NCBI RefSeq assembly: GCF_025515205.1
Contig: NZ_JAOPFX010000003.1
Span: 186,001 to 250,000, forward strand
Direction: 5' to 3'
DNA length: 64,000 bases
Source of the DNA: Microbacterium fluvii
GTDB lineage: Bacteria; Actinomycetota; Actinomycetes; Actinomycetales; Microbacteriaceae
Every line of letters starts with the position of its first letter. Within the stretch, counting starts at the first letter, position 1. Under the pieces are notes generated by a model that did not search any database, had not been told where the DNA came from, and saw only the letters and a list, made by a program, of their open reading frames with translations. This document shows positions 51,624-60,923 of the stretch, one piece after another. The position numbers and the translations under genes are program-made.

Positions 51624-52409
51624 TCAGGAGGCGAGCCGGCCGCGCAGCGACGCCAGCTCGGCGTCGGTGAGGCCGCCCGAGCGCAGGTAGCCGGCCGATC
51701 CGCCGTGCTCGGCATCCACCCAGCCCAGGGCGTGCTCGATGGCCGCCGCCGGCGTGCCGGTGACGAGTTCCACGAGGGCGGGCGTCAGCGGGGCGCCCAT
51801 GCGCTCGAGTGTCGCCAGCATGCCGTCGGCCCAGACGCCCGCGAGGTTCTCGGCGCTGGAGGCGTAGTCGGCCACGACGGCCGCACGGTCGGCGCCCACC
51901 GCGTCGAGCAGCAGTGCCGTGGCGACCCCCGTGCGGTCTTTGCCCGCCGTGCAGTGCACGAGCACGGCGGTGGGTGCGTCGTCGGTCGAGGCGGCGACCA
52001 GGCGCGCGACCTCGGCGAAGGCGGCGGCGCCGTGCTGCAGCATGCCGATGTACAGCTCGCCGAGGGTCGGAAGCATCGCCATCGCCTGCGCGACCAGCGA
52101 CGGATCGGCGCCGCCCGCGCGCATCAGGTCCTGCGCCATCGTCGACATGGCGCCCTCGAGGATCGACAGCTCGACCACCTCGAACGGGCGGGCATAGGGA
52201 AGCAGGTCGGGCGCCATGGCGCGCTCGGTGGGCGTGCGGAAGTCGACGATGACGCCGATCGGGCTCTCGGCGAACTGCGCGAGACCGTCGGCGGTCAGCG
52301 CGTTGAGCGCGTCGGAGCGATAGAGCACGCCGGTGCGCGTCGCACCGCCCCCGGTCAGCGGCGTGCCGCCGGTGTCGCGGAAGTTGTGCAGGCCCTCGAT
52401 CGTCGTCAT
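51624..52409 (-). CDS. Tyrosine-protein phosphatase (LipA/Ptp-like, CX5R)
   Basis: A 261-residue phosphatase: NFRDTGG near the start and the P-loop HCTAGKDRTG with Cys153 and Arg159. The family acts on phosphotyrosine, phosphoserine or phosphoinositide. The ATG at 52409 is 7 nt after TAGGGT (plus 52417-52422). Longer in-frame starts run into aspS and are rejected. It lies 16 nt downstream of aspS. Confidence 0.9.
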   Translation of the reverse strand: MTTIEGLHNFRDTGGTPLTGGGATRTGVLYRSDALNALTADGLAQFAESPIGVIVDFRTPTERAMAPDLLPYARPFEVVELSILEGAMSTMAQDLMRAGGADPSLVAQAMAMLPTLGELYIGMLQHGAAAFAEVARLVAASTDDAPTAVLVHCTAGKDRTGVATALLLDAVGADRAAVVADYASSAENLAGVWADGMLATLERMGAPLTPALVELVTGTPAAAIEHALGWVDAEHGGSAGYLRSGGLTDAELASLRGRLAS

Positions 52410-52425
52410 GGACCCCACCCTAGGG

Positions 52426-53766
52426 TCAGGGGGCGAGGCGCGTAGGGCCTCTGAAAAGATAGGTGACCTCGCGGATGCTGGACTCGCCCAGCAGCAGCAT
52501 GAGCACGCGCGCGAGGCCCATGCCGAAGCCGCCGTGCGGCGGGGCGCCGTAGCGGAAGAAGTCGAAGTAGAACGCCAGGTGCTCGGGGTCGAGGCCCTTT
52601 TCGCGCGCCTGCACCTCCAGCACGTCGACGCGGTGCTCGCGCTGAGCGCCGGTGGTGATCTCGACACCCTTGTAGAGCAGGTCGTACGACTTCGTGAGCC
52701 CGGTCTCGGGGTCGCGCATGTGGTAGAACGCCCGGATCTCGGGGTGGTAATCGGTGATGAAGACGAACTCGTGACCGTAGGTCTCGAGCACGTGCGCCGA
52801 GATCTGGCGCTCGCCCTCGGGGTCGAGGTCGCCGTCGGTGCGCGGGATCTCGTAGCCGCGCGCCGTGACGATCTCGCGGGCTTCGGCGAGCGGAATCCGC
52901 GGGAACGGGACGGCGGGCACGACGACGTCGAGGCCGAAGAGCTCCTTGATCTCGGCCCCGTGCTTGTCGGCGACGGCCTGGATCGCCGTCCGCAGCAGCT
53001 CCTCCTGCATCGCCGCGACGTCTTCGTGCGAGTCGATCCAGCTGATCTCGGCGTCGATGCTCGTGAACTCGGTCGCGTGACGGCTCGTGAACGACGGGTC
53101 TGCGCGGTAGACGTCGCCGATCTCGAAGATCTTGCCGAAGCCGGCCGACTGGGCCATCTGCTTGAAGAACTGCGGGCTCTGGGCGAGGTAGGCCGTCTTG
53201 TCTTCGAAGTAGGGAACCTCGAACAGCTCTGCGTTGGACTCCGAGGCGCTCGCCATGAGCTTGGGGGAGTGGATCTCGATGTAGTCGCGCTCGATCCAGT
53301 AGCTGCGCATCGCGTGCTCGAGGGTCGTCTGCACCCGGAAGATGAGGTTGTTGCGGCGCTGGCGCAGGTCGAGGAAGCGCCAGTCCATGCGCTTGTCGAG
53401 GCCGCTGTCGGCGGCGATCGGGGTCTCGGGCAGGGCCGCTGCCGCGACCTCGAGGTTCGCGATCTTGATCTCGACGCCGCCGAGCTTGACGCGCTCGTCG
53501 TGCTTGAGGTCGCCGGTGACGGTGAGGAACGTGCCGGTGCTCATCTCGGAGATGAGGGTCGTGAGGGCGAGGGCCCCAGCATCCTGCTCGCCGCCTTCGG
53601 GGTCGGGACGCGTGGCCGGGTTGACCAGCTGCACGGCGCCGGTCTCATCGCGCAGGATGACGAACTGCACCTTCTTCTGATCGCGGACGGTCTCGACCCA
53701 TCCGGATACCGAGACGGGGCCGTCTTCGCGGGACTGCAGCTGACTGACGAGAACGCGTTCACTCAC
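52426..53766 (-). CDS. aspS: Aspartyl-tRNA synthetase, archaeal/eukaryotic type
   Basis: A 446-residue class II synthetase: N-terminal OB-fold anticodon domain (VSGWVETVRDQKKVQF), then the catalytic core with DKRMDWRFLDLR, the motif 2 region YRADPSFTSRHATEFTSID and motif 3 GFGMGLARV. It is about 150 residues shorter than typical bacterial AspRS and lacks the GAD insertion, matching the archaeal-type form, which often also charges tRNA-Asn with Asp. The GTG at 53766 is 8 nt after TAGACT (plus 53775-53780). Confidence 0.93.
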   Translation of the reverse strand: MSERVLVSQLQSREDGPVSVSGWVETVRDQKKVQFVILRDETGAVQLVNPATRPDPEGGEQDAGALALTTLISEMSTGTFLTVTGDLKHDERVKLGGVEIKIANLEVAAAALPETPIAADSGLDKRMDWRFLDLRQRRNNLIFRVQTTLEHAMRSYWIERDYIEIHSPKLMASASESNAELFEVPYFEDKTAYLAQSPQFFKQMAQSAGFGKIFEIGDVYRADPSFTSRHATEFTSIDAEISWIDSHEDVAAMQEELLRTAIQAVADKHGAEIKELFGLDVVVPAVPFPRIPLAEAREIVTARGYEIPRTDGDLDPEGERQISAHVLETYGHEFVFITDYHPEIRAFYHMRDPETGLTKSYDLLYKGVEITTGAQREHRVDVLEVQAREKGLDPEHLAFYFDFFRYGAPPHGGFGMGLARVLMLLLGESSIREVTYLFRGPTRLAP

Positions 53767-53855
53767 GATCGACCAGTCTACGTGGGGGATGCCGGCGGGC
53801 TCGGCGGGTGAGGAGACAGGGCGAAGAGATATACGAGATATGTGTGCCGAAAGGC

Positions 53856-53884
53856 TTGTGCAGGTAGAAGAAAAGAACTACGCT
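53856..53884 (+). promoter_or_regulatory. Promoter of the DUF222-HNH gene
   Basis: TTGTGC (53856-53861), a 17-nt spacer and TACGCT (53879-53884), in a locally A/T-rich patch (about 53820-53890) that contrasts with the surrounding DNA. It predicts a leader of about 60 nt. Confidence 0.6.
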
Positions 53885-53951
53885 GGGCATATCGCCGATC
53901 GTGCCCACTTTCCCGGTGATCTGATCCGACGTCGTCGGAGAGAGGGAAACG

Positions 53952-55346
53952 ATGGGGCACACAACGAAACCACCGCCGAGCGACATGCTCTGGCCGGAGC
54001 TCGACGATCTCGTCGGGCGACTCGTGCGCACCCGGGCGCAGGTCGCGGCAGCACAGGCCGCCGAGGCGAGGGTGCTCGCGGAATCCGCCGAGCTCATCAC
54101 GGCGCGCATCGCGCAGCGCCGTGACGAGGCCGGTCGCAAGCGCCGGCTCGTCTCAGACAGGGATCTGCCGCTTCGCGAGGTGGCACTCGAGCTCGGCATG
54201 GCGATGCGCGTCTCCGACCGCACCGTGCAGGGGCGCATCGGAGACTCGTTCACCCTGGTGACGAAGTTCCGCGCGACGCTGGCGCGCTGGGAGTCGGGCG
54301 ACATCGACGCGGGGCATGTGTGGGCGATCGTGCATGCGGGGGTCTCGATCGGCCGGGCGAAGAAGCGCCGGCGCTACGAGAAGCTCGCGCTCGCGGCAGC
54401 CGCGACGGAGTCGCCGGCCCGACTGGGGCCGATTGCGAAGGCGATCGCGGCATCGATCGATCCAGAGACGTTCGAAGAGCTGCTCGGCTGCGCCCACGGC
54501 GAGCGGCGGGTACCGGTGTACGCCCTCGAGGCGGGCCTCGCGCGGCTGGTCGCAGATCTGCCGGCACCCCTCGCGTACGCCATCGCCGACCGGCTCACCG
54601 AGATGGCACGGCACCTGATCGCGACCGAGGCGGGGCTCGCCGACGATGACGCGGCCGATGAAGCGGGTGAGAGCGGGATGGACGAACAGCGCGGCGACGC
54701 CGAGTCAGCGCAGACCGCGGTGGTCACCGGCATCGGCGCGACCCGCACGATGGATCAGGTGCGCGCCGATGTGCTCTGCGACCTGCCGCTGGCGGCGGCG
54801 CCCACCGCGCACGGCGACGCGATCGGCGCGATCCGCGGCAGCATCCAGATCACCGTTCCCGCGCTGACGCTCGCCGGTGCCGGCGGTGATCCCGCGCTGC
54901 TCGCCGGCTACGGACCGATCGGCGTCGAGCTCGCCCGCCGACTCGCGGTCGCAGCTCCCGGCTGGGACCGGGTGTTCGTCGACCCCGGCACCGGCGAGCC
55001 GCTGGAGGTCGACAGGTATCGGCCGTCGAATGCGCTGCGCCGGCATCTGGCTGCGCGAGACGAGCGGTGTCGCACCCCCGGGTGCACCCGCCCGGTGCAC
55101 CGCTGCGACGTGGACCACACCGAGGATCACGCGGGCGGTGGCAGAACCTGCGTGGGCAACCTCGCCCACTGCTGCCGCCGCCACCACGTGTGCAAGCACC
55201 ACACCGCATGGCGGGTGCGACAGGTCGGCCGCGGAACGCTGGAGTGGACCGGTCCGTCGGGGCGCAGGTACCTCGACAAGCCGCCCGCGCTGGTGCGGTT
55301 CGTGCCGAGCGACCCCCTTCCCATGGAAGAGCCTGCGCCCTTCTGA
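53952..55346 (+). CDS. DUF222 / HNH endonuclease domain protein
   Basis: A 464-residue protein: an N-terminal helical DUF222 domain (about residues 10-330) and a C-terminal HNH nuclease with zinc cysteines and His (CRTPGC, CDVDHTEDHAGGG, NLAHCCRRHH). This family is multicopy in actinobacteria and often linked to repeated elements such as REP13E12 of mycobacteria. No terminal repeats or att sites are seen around it. The ATG at 53952 has GGGAAA upstream. Confidence 0.88.
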   Translation: MGHTTKPPPSDMLWPELDDLVGRLVRTRAQVAAAQAAEARVLAESAELITARIAQRRDEAGRKRRLVSDRDLPLREVALELGMAMRVSDRTVQGRIGDSFTLVTKFRATLARWESGDIDAGHVWAIVHAGVSIGRAKKRRRYEKLALAAAATESPARLGPIAKAIAASIDPETFEELLGCAHGERRVPVYALEAGLARLVADLPAPLAYAIADRLTEMARHLIATEAGLADDDAADEAGESGMDEQRGDAESAQTAVVTGIGATRTMDQVRADVLCDLPLAAAPTAHGDAIGAIRGSIQITVPALTLAGAGGDPALLAGYGPIGVELARRLAVAAPGWDRVFVDPGTGEPLEVDRYRPSNALRRHLAARDERCRTPGCTRPVHRCDVDHTEDHAGGGRTCVGNLAHCCRRHHVCKHHTAWRVRQVGRGTLEWTGPSGRRYLDKPPALVRFVPSDPLPMEEPAPF

Positions 55347-55427
55347 CCGGGTCGGCGGCGGCCGGGCAGGCCCCCCGCTGGCGCGGAGCACAGCATCCGT
55401 TCATCCTGGCCGCCTAGCCTCGAGCGG

Positions 55428-56087
55428 GTGACTGCATCCGACGGCTCCTGGCTGACCGCGCTCGTCGACGCCGTCGTCTCGCTCATGGACGTGATCGGGC
55501 CGGCCGGCGCCGGCATCGCGATCGCGCTCGAGAACCTCTTCCCGCCGCTGCCCAGCGAGGCGATCCTGCCGATGGCGGGGCTCGCCGCCTCGCGCGGTTC
55601 GTTCACGCTGTTCGAGGCGCTCGCGTGGACGACCGCCGGATCGGTCGTCGGCGCCTTCGCGCTCTACGGGCTGGGCGCGTGGCTGGGGCTGAACAGGCTG
55701 CGCCGCATCGCGGCGCGCGTGCCGCTGCTGCATCCGGAAGACATCGACCGCACGGTCGCCTGGTTCGGGCGCAACGGCGGCAAGGCGGTGTTCTTCGGAC
55801 GGATGATCCCGATCTTCCGCAGCCTCATCTCGATCCCGGCCGGCATCACCCGCATGCCGCTGTGGCGCTTCGGCCTGCTCACCTTCGCGGGCTCGCTCAT
55901 CTGGAACACCGTGTTCGTGCTCGCCGGCTTCTTCCTCGGCGAGTCCTGGCACATCGTGGAGGCCTACGCCGACATCCTGCAGTACGTCGTGATCGCGGCG
56001 GTCGCCGTCGCCGTCGTCTGGTTCGTGGTCGCGCGGGTGCGCCAGCTGCGCGGTCGTGATCGCGACCTCGACCCCGACCTCGCCTGA
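55428..56087 (+). CDS. DedA family membrane protein
   Basis: A 219-residue membrane protein with about five segments. The DedA/SNARE-associated motif is visible as ENLFPPLPSEAILP, then FFGRMIPIFRSLISIPAGITRM. Members move undecaprenyl phosphate or phospholipids across the membrane. The GTG at 55428 is 7 nt after TAGCCT (55415-55420). Confidence 0.92.
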   Translation: MTASDGSWLTALVDAVVSLMDVIGPAGAGIAIALENLFPPLPSEAILPMAGLAASRGSFTLFEALAWTTAGSVVGAFALYGLGAWLGLNRLRRIAARVPLLHPEDIDRTVAWFGRNGGKAVFFGRMIPIFRSLISIPAGITRMPLWRFGLLTFAGSLIWNTVFVLAGFFLGESWHIVEAYADILQYVVIAAVAVAVVWFVVARVRQLRGRDRDLDPDLA

Positions 56088-56131
56088 CCCTCTCGGCCTG
56101 CCCACAGAGTCGGCCCACGTAGACTGTCGAG

Positions 56132-56761
56132 GTGCCCGCCGAACGCCTCCACCTCGTGCGCCACGGGGAGGTCCACAACCCCACGCGCGTGCTGTACGGG
56201 CGACTGCCGAACTTCCGGCTGAGCACCGCCGGCCGGCAGATGGCGCGGGCCGCTGCCGAGCACGTGCGCGCACTCGACCGCCCCGTCGGCGCGCTCGTCC
56301 ACTCGCCGCTGCAGCGCACGCGCGAATCGGCCGAGCCCTTCGTCGAGCTGTTCGGCATCGAACCGCTCGTCGACGAGCGGGTCATCGAGCCCACCAACGT
56401 CTTCGAGGGGCGCCGCATGAAGCGGGCACTCCTCAATCCGCTCAACTGGCGTCACCTGCTCCGGCCCTCGGTGCCGAGCTGGGGGGAGCCGTACGCCCAA
56501 GTCGTGGCCCGCATGGACGCCGCCATGACCGACGCGTGGAACCGCACGGCATCCGGCGACGTCGTCGTCGTCTCGCACCAGCTGCCGATCTGGATCACCC
56601 ATCTGCACGTCGAGGGCGAGCCGCTCCGGCACGACCCTCGCAACCGCCGCTGCGCGCTCTCGAGCGTCACGAGCTTCGAGCGCGACGGCGACCGCTGGAT
56701 CGAGGTCGCGTACGCGGAGCCCGCCGCCACGACCGGTGCCGTCGATGTGGGGGCCGTGTGA
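56132..56761 (+). CDS. Histidine phosphatase family protein
   Basis: A 209-residue protein with the phosphoglycerate mutase-like catalytic RHG (LVRHGEVHNP) and the second His in VVVSHQLP. In actinobacteria this phosphatase commonly opens the cytochrome c biogenesis operon, as here. Its substrate is not known. The GTG at 56132 is 6 nt after TAGACT (56120-56125); its stop overlaps tlpA by 1 nt. Confidence 0.9.
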   Translation: MPAERLHLVRHGEVHNPTRVLYGRLPNFRLSTAGRQMARAAAEHVRALDRPVGALVHSPLQRTRESAEPFVELFGIEPLVDERVIEPTNVFEGRRMKRALLNPLNWRHLLRPSVPSWGEPYAQVVARMDAAMTDAWNRTASGDVVVVSHQLPIWITHLHVEGEPLRHDPRNRRCALSSVTSFERDGDRWIEVAYAEPAATTGAVDVGAV

Positions 56762-57348
56762 TGAAGCGGATGCTGTCGGCCCTGGCCGCCCTCGCCCTGG
56801 TCGCGACCCTCGCGTCGTGCGCCGCCGACCCGCTCGCCGAGCAGTACCGCGACGGCGACAACAAGGGGTACATCGCCGGCGACTTCCGCGTCGTCGAGAT
56901 CGATCCGGCCGACCGCACCGAACCCGTCGCGTTCACCGGCGTCGATGAAGCGGGAGCCGCCGTGGCGAGCGACGACTTCGCCGGGCAGGTGCTCGTCGTG
57001 AACTTCTGGTACGCCGCCTGCGGTCCGTGCCGCGCCGAGGCCCCCGAGCTCAACGAGGCGTTCGACCGCACCGGCGGCGACGACGTGGCGTTCCTCGGGG
57101 TCAACACCGTCGACTCCGCCGCTGCCGCGGCCGCCTTCGCCGACACCTACGAGGTCAGCTACCCGAGCGTCATCGCCAGCGAAGACCCCTCGGTCAAGCT
57201 CGCCTTCGCCGAGAAGACGCCGATCAACGCGACGCCCACGACGCTCGTGCTCGACCGCGAGGGCCGCGTCGCCGCCCGCATCATCGGGCAGCTGCCCGAC
57301 GCCTCCGTTCTCGCGACGCTCATCGAAGACGTCGAGGCCGAGGCGTGA
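56761..57348 (+). CDS. TlpA/ResA-type thiol:disulfide lipoprotein
   Basis: A 195-residue lipoprotein (lipobox LASC at Cys20) with a thioredoxin fold: active site WYAACGPCRAE (Cys87, Cys90) and the cis-Pro NATPTTLVLD. It keeps the CXXCH haem-binding cysteines of apocytochrome c reduced outside the membrane. It overlaps the genes on both sides (1 nt and 4 nt). Confidence 0.92.
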   Translation: MKRMLSALAALALVATLASCAADPLAEQYRDGDNKGYIAGDFRVVEIDPADRTEPVAFTGVDEAGAAVASDDFAGQVLVVNFWYAACGPCRAEAPELNEAFDRTGGDDVAFLGVNTVDSAAAAAAFADTYEVSYPSVIASEDPSVKLAFAEKTPINATPTTLVLDREGRVAARIIGQLPDASVLATLIEDVEAEA

Positions 57349-58148
57349 ACGCCGGCGAGATCGTCGCCGACGGCGCGCTCTGGCTGGCGCTGCCGATCGC
57401 GCTGGTCGCGGGCCTGCTGTCGTTCCTCTCGCCGTGCGTGCTGCCGCTCGTGCCGGGCTACCTCGGCTACATCGGGGGCGCCGTCGCGCCCCGGGCGCCG
57501 CGGGTCGTGGCCTCCGCGCGGCCGGAGGGCGCCACATCCGCCGTCCAGGCGCCCACTGAACTCGCCCCCACCCGCGGCCGGCTGCTCGTGGGCGTGCTGC
57601 TGTTCATCGCCGGGTTCACCGTGGTGTTCATGGCCGTCAACATCTTCGGCGGCGTGGCCGGCACCTTCTTCATCCAGTACACCGAGGTGCTCACGCGCAT
57701 CTTCGGCGTCGTGATCATCGTGCTGGGCCTCGTCTTCATCGGCGTCTTCGGGTTCGCCCAGCGCATCGTGCACCCGCAGGTGCGCGGCAACATCGGCCTG
57801 ATCGGCGCGCCCCTGCTGGGCCTCGCGCTCGGCATCGGGTGGGCGCCGTGCATCGGCCCGACGCTCACGGCGATCCTCTCGATCTCGTGGGGCTTCGGCG
57901 ATCCCGTGCGCGCGGGCCTGCTGGGGCTCGCGTACTCGCTGGGCCTGGGCATCCCGTTCGTGCTGCTGACGCTCGGCTTCGGCTGGGCGACGCGGTCGGT
58001 CGCGTTCCTGCGACGTCACATCCGCGCCGTCAACCTCATCGGGGGAGGGATGCTGGTGCTGCTGGGCCTGCTCATGGTCACCGGCGTCTGGACCCAGCTC
58101 ATGGCTCAGCTGCAGGGGGTGCTGCCGTATGTCGAACTCCCGCTCTGA
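57345..58148 (+). CDS. ccdA: CcdA cytochrome c biogenesis thiol transporter
   Basis: A 267-residue membrane protein with six segments. The two redox cysteines are in SFLSPCVLPLVPGY and IGWAPCIGPTL. It passes electrons from cytoplasmic thioredoxin to the TlpA/ResA-like protein. The GTG start overlaps tlpA by 4 nt; the resB start lies 20 nt inside its end. Confidence 0.94.
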   Translation: MNAGEIVADGALWLALPIALVAGLLSFLSPCVLPLVPGYLGYIGGAVAPRAPRVVASARPEGATSAVQAPTELAPTRGRLLVGVLLFIAGFTVVFMAVNIFGGVAGTFFIQYTEVLTRIFGVVIIVLGLVFIGVFGFAQRIVHPQVRGNIGLIGAPLLGLALGIGWAPCIGPTLTAILSISWGFGDPVRAGLLGLAYSLGLGIPFVLLTLGFGWATRSVAFLRRHIRAVNLIGGGMLVLLGLLMVTGVWTQLMAQLQGVLPYVELPL

Positions 58149-59832
58149 CAGCTCCGACACCGCGACCGATCCGCTGCGGCCCGATGACCACGCCGACTCC
58201 GACGGGGTGACCTCGCCCGCGCTCGGCGTCGTGGGGTGGCTGCGATGGGGCTGGCGCCAGCTCACCTCGATGCGCACGGCGCTCGTGCTGCTGCTGCTGC
58301 TGGCGATCGCCGCCGTGCCGGGGTCGCTTGTGCCGCAGCGCAGCGCCGACCCCAACGGCGTCACGCAGTACTACACCGACAATCCCGACCTCGCGCCCGT
58401 GCTCGACACGCTGCAGCTGTTCGACGTCTACAGCTCGGTGTGGTTCTCGGCGATCTACATCCTGCTGTTCATCTCGCTGATCGGCTGCGTGATCCCTCGG
58501 ACCAAGCACCACTACAAGGCACTGCGGGCGCGGCCCCCGCGCACCCCCGCGCGCCTGTCGCGCCTCGAGGCGCACGGCACGGCGATCGTCGAACTCGCCC
58601 CCGGCACCGACGCCGATGCCGCCGCCGAGCAGGCGACCGGTCTCGCGGGGGAGCAGCTGCGCAAGCTCGGCTACCGGACCGAGCGCTATGACGGCAACGG
58701 GATGCTGTCGGTCTCGGCCGAGCGCGGATACCTCCGCGAGACCGGCAACCTCGTCTTCCACTCTGCCCTCGTCGGCGTGCTCATCTCGGTGGGAGTCGGC
58801 GGCGGATTCACCTACACCGGACAGGCCGTCATCATCGAGGGCGGCTCGTTCGTCAACACGATGCTCGACTACGCGTCGTTCAACCCCGGTCGCTTCGTCG
58901 ACGAAGAGCGGCTGTCGCCGTATGCGCTGACCCTCGACTCGTTCGACGTCACCTACCAGCCGGCCGGCACCGAGGCCGCGGGCCAGGCGGGCGACTTCGC
59001 GGCGAACCTCACGGTGCAGGTGCCGAGCGAGGAGCCCGCCGAGGGCGCTGTGCGGGTCAACCACCCGATGCACATCGAGGGCGACAGCGTCTACCTGATG
59101 GGCAACGGCTATGCGCCGACCCTCACGATCCGAAACGCCGACGGCGACGTCGTGTTCAGCGAGTCGGTGCCCTTCCTGCCGCAGGACACCAACATGACCT
59201 CCGTCGGCGTAGTCAAGGTGACCGACGGCATGCCCGAGCAGCTGGGCCTGGTCGGCTTCTTCTACCCGACCCAGGTGCTGATGAGCTCGGGGGCGGCGAC
59301 CTCCGCCTACCCGTCGCTGACGAACCCCGTCGTCACCCTCAACGTCTTCGAGGGCGACCTCGGCATCGACGACGGCACGCCGCGCTCGGTCTACACCCTC
59401 GACACCGGCGACATGCAGCGCCTCACCGGCGGCGACACCGGGGTCGACTCGATCCAGCTCGCCCCCGGCGACACGGTCGACCTGCCGAACGACCTCGGCA
59501 CGATCACCTTTGAAAACGAGGCGCCCGAGGGTGCGGAGGGCTACGAGCAGTCGGTCAAGCGCTTCGTGTCGCTCTCGATCCACCGTGACCTCGCCGCCCC
59601 GTGGGTGCTCGCCTTCGCGATCATCGCGCTGGCGGGTCTGCTCGCCGCCCTCTTCGTGCCCCGGCGCCGCATGTGGGTCAAGGTCACCCGCTCCGGCGGC
59701 GCCCTCGAGATCGAGTACGCGGGCCTGGCCCGCGGCGAGGACCCGACGCTGAAAGACGCCGTGCAGCAGCTGCAGCAGCGGCACGGCGACGCGCTCGAGC
59801 GCGCCCTCGGCGAGCCCCCAGCGGCCGACTGA
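58129..59832 (+). CDS. resB: ResB cytochrome c biogenesis protein
   Basis: A 567-residue membrane protein. After a polar N-terminus come membrane segments (TALVLLLLLAIAAVPGSLVPQ and YILLFISLIGCVIPR), then a third, a large extracytoplasmic domain (about residues 240-480) and a last segment (WVLAFAIIALAGLLAALF). ResB is the haem-channel partner of CcsB in system II. The start overlaps ccdA by 20 nt. Confidence 0.92.
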   Translation: MSNSRSDSSDTATDPLRPDDHADSDGVTSPALGVVGWLRWGWRQLTSMRTALVLLLLLAIAAVPGSLVPQRSADPNGVTQYYTDNPDLAPVLDTLQLFDVYSSVWFSAIYILLFISLIGCVIPRTKHHYKALRARPPRTPARLSRLEAHGTAIVELAPGTDADAAAEQATGLAGEQLRKLGYRTERYDGNGMLSVSAERGYLRETGNLVFHSALVGVLISVGVGGGFTYTGQAVIIEGGSFVNTMLDYASFNPGRFVDEERLSPYALTLDSFDVTYQPAGTEAAGQAGDFAANLTVQVPSEEPAEGAVRVNHPMHIEGDSVYLMGNGYAPTLTIRNADGDVVFSESVPFLPQDTNMTSVGVVKVTDGMPEQLGLVGFFYPTQVLMSSGAATSAYPSLTNPVVTLNVFEGDLGIDDGTPRSVYTLDTGDMQRLTGGDTGVDSIQLAPGDTVDLPNDLGTITFENEAPEGAEGYEQSVKRFVSLSIHRDLAAPWVLAFAIIALAGLLAALFVPRRRMWVKVTRSGGALEIEYAGLARGEDPTLKDAVQQLQQRHGDALERALGEPPAAD

Positions 59833-59866
59833 GGCCGCATCCGTCCCCCCGCGTAGACTGGAATCC

Positions 59867-60895
59867 ATGACCGGCACCGAAACCCTCACGCTCGACGACG
59901 TCTCGGTGCTGTTGGTCTGGACGGCCATCGCCATCTACGCGCTCGCGTTCATCGCCTACACCGTCGACCTCGCCCGCCGGGGCGCCGCGGCGGTCGAGGC
60001 CAAGGATGCCGCCGCCCGCACCCGTGAGCTCGTCGGAGTGGGCGCTGCCGGTGAGACCCTCGTCGAGGCGCGCGCCGCCGCCCGCGAAGCCGACGCCGCG
60101 CTCGAGGCCCGACCGGCCGATCGCCCGCGGCTGCTGTGGGCCCGCATCGGCACGTCGCTGACGGTGCTGGGCTTCCTCTTCCACCTCGCCGGCGCCGTCA
60201 CCCGCGGCATCGCCGCCGGGCGTGTGCCGTGGTCGAACATGTACGAGTTCGCTCTCACGGGCACTCTGCTGATCGTGCTGGTCTACCTCGTCGTGCTGGT
60301 GAAGTACGACCTGCGCTTCCTCGGCACGTTCATCACGGGGCTCGTCGTGGTGCTGCTGGGCGGTGCCGCCCTCGGCTTCTACGTCGAGGTCGTGCCGCTG
60401 ATGGATCCGCTGAAGTCGGTGTGGCTCGTCATCCACGTGTTCGTCGCGTCTCTCGCGACGGCCCTGTTCGCACTCGCCTTCGGCTTGTCGGTGCTGCAGC
60501 TCATGCAGGCGCGGCGCGAGGCGAAGCTCGTGGCGGCTGCCGCGACGGGCAGCGGGCCGCGGTTCCTGCGGACCCTGCCGAGCTCTGAGAAGCTCGAGTC
60601 GCTGGCCTACCGCTTCGCGATCATCGGCTTCATCTTCTGGACCTTCACCCTCATCGCCGGATCCATCTGGGCCAACGACGCGTGGGGCCGCTACTGGGGC
60701 TTCGACACGAAGGAAGTCTGGACCTTCATCATCTGGGTGCTCTACGCCGGCTACATCCACGCGCGCGCGACGCGCGGCTGGCGCGGCTCGCGCTCGGCCT
60801 GGCTGTCGATCATCGGCTTCGCCGCGGTGCTGTTCAACTTCACGATCGTGAACATGTTCTTCAAGGGTCTGCACGCCTACTCCGGCCTGAGCTGA
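59867..60895 (+). CDS. ccsB: CcsB/ResC cytochrome c synthase subunit
   Basis: A 342-residue membrane protein with about eight segments. The haem-handling Trp-rich signature is present as WANDAWGRYWGFDTKEVW, with conserved histidines in the flanking helices (LVIHVF, GYIHARAT). It ligates haem to apocytochrome c with ResB. The ATG is 7 nt after TAGACT (59854-59859), so this gene may also be transcribed separately from resB, 34 nt upstream. Confidence 0.94.
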   Translation: MTGTETLTLDDVSVLLVWTAIAIYALAFIAYTVDLARRGAAAVEAKDAAARTRELVGVGAAGETLVEARAAAREADAALEARPADRPRLLWARIGTSLTVLGFLFHLAGAVTRGIAAGRVPWSNMYEFALTGTLLIVLVYLVVLVKYDLRFLGTFITGLVVVLLGGAALGFYVEVVPLMDPLKSVWLVIHVFVASLATALFALAFGLSVLQLMQARREAKLVAAAATGSGPRFLRTLPSSEKLESLAYRFAIIGFIFWTFTLIAGSIWANDAWGRYWGFDTKEVWTFIIWVLYAGYIHARATRGWRGSRSAWLSIIGFAAVLFNFTIVNMFFKGLHAYSGLS

Positions 60896-60923
60896 GCTGA
60901 GCTCGACCCGGGGCGCTGCTCCC

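Noticed and set aside
52410..52667. In-frame upstream extension of the tyrosine phosphatase into aspS
   Set aside because: The extension overlaps the conserved C-terminus of AspRS, and ATG 52409 has its own -10 7 nt upstream.
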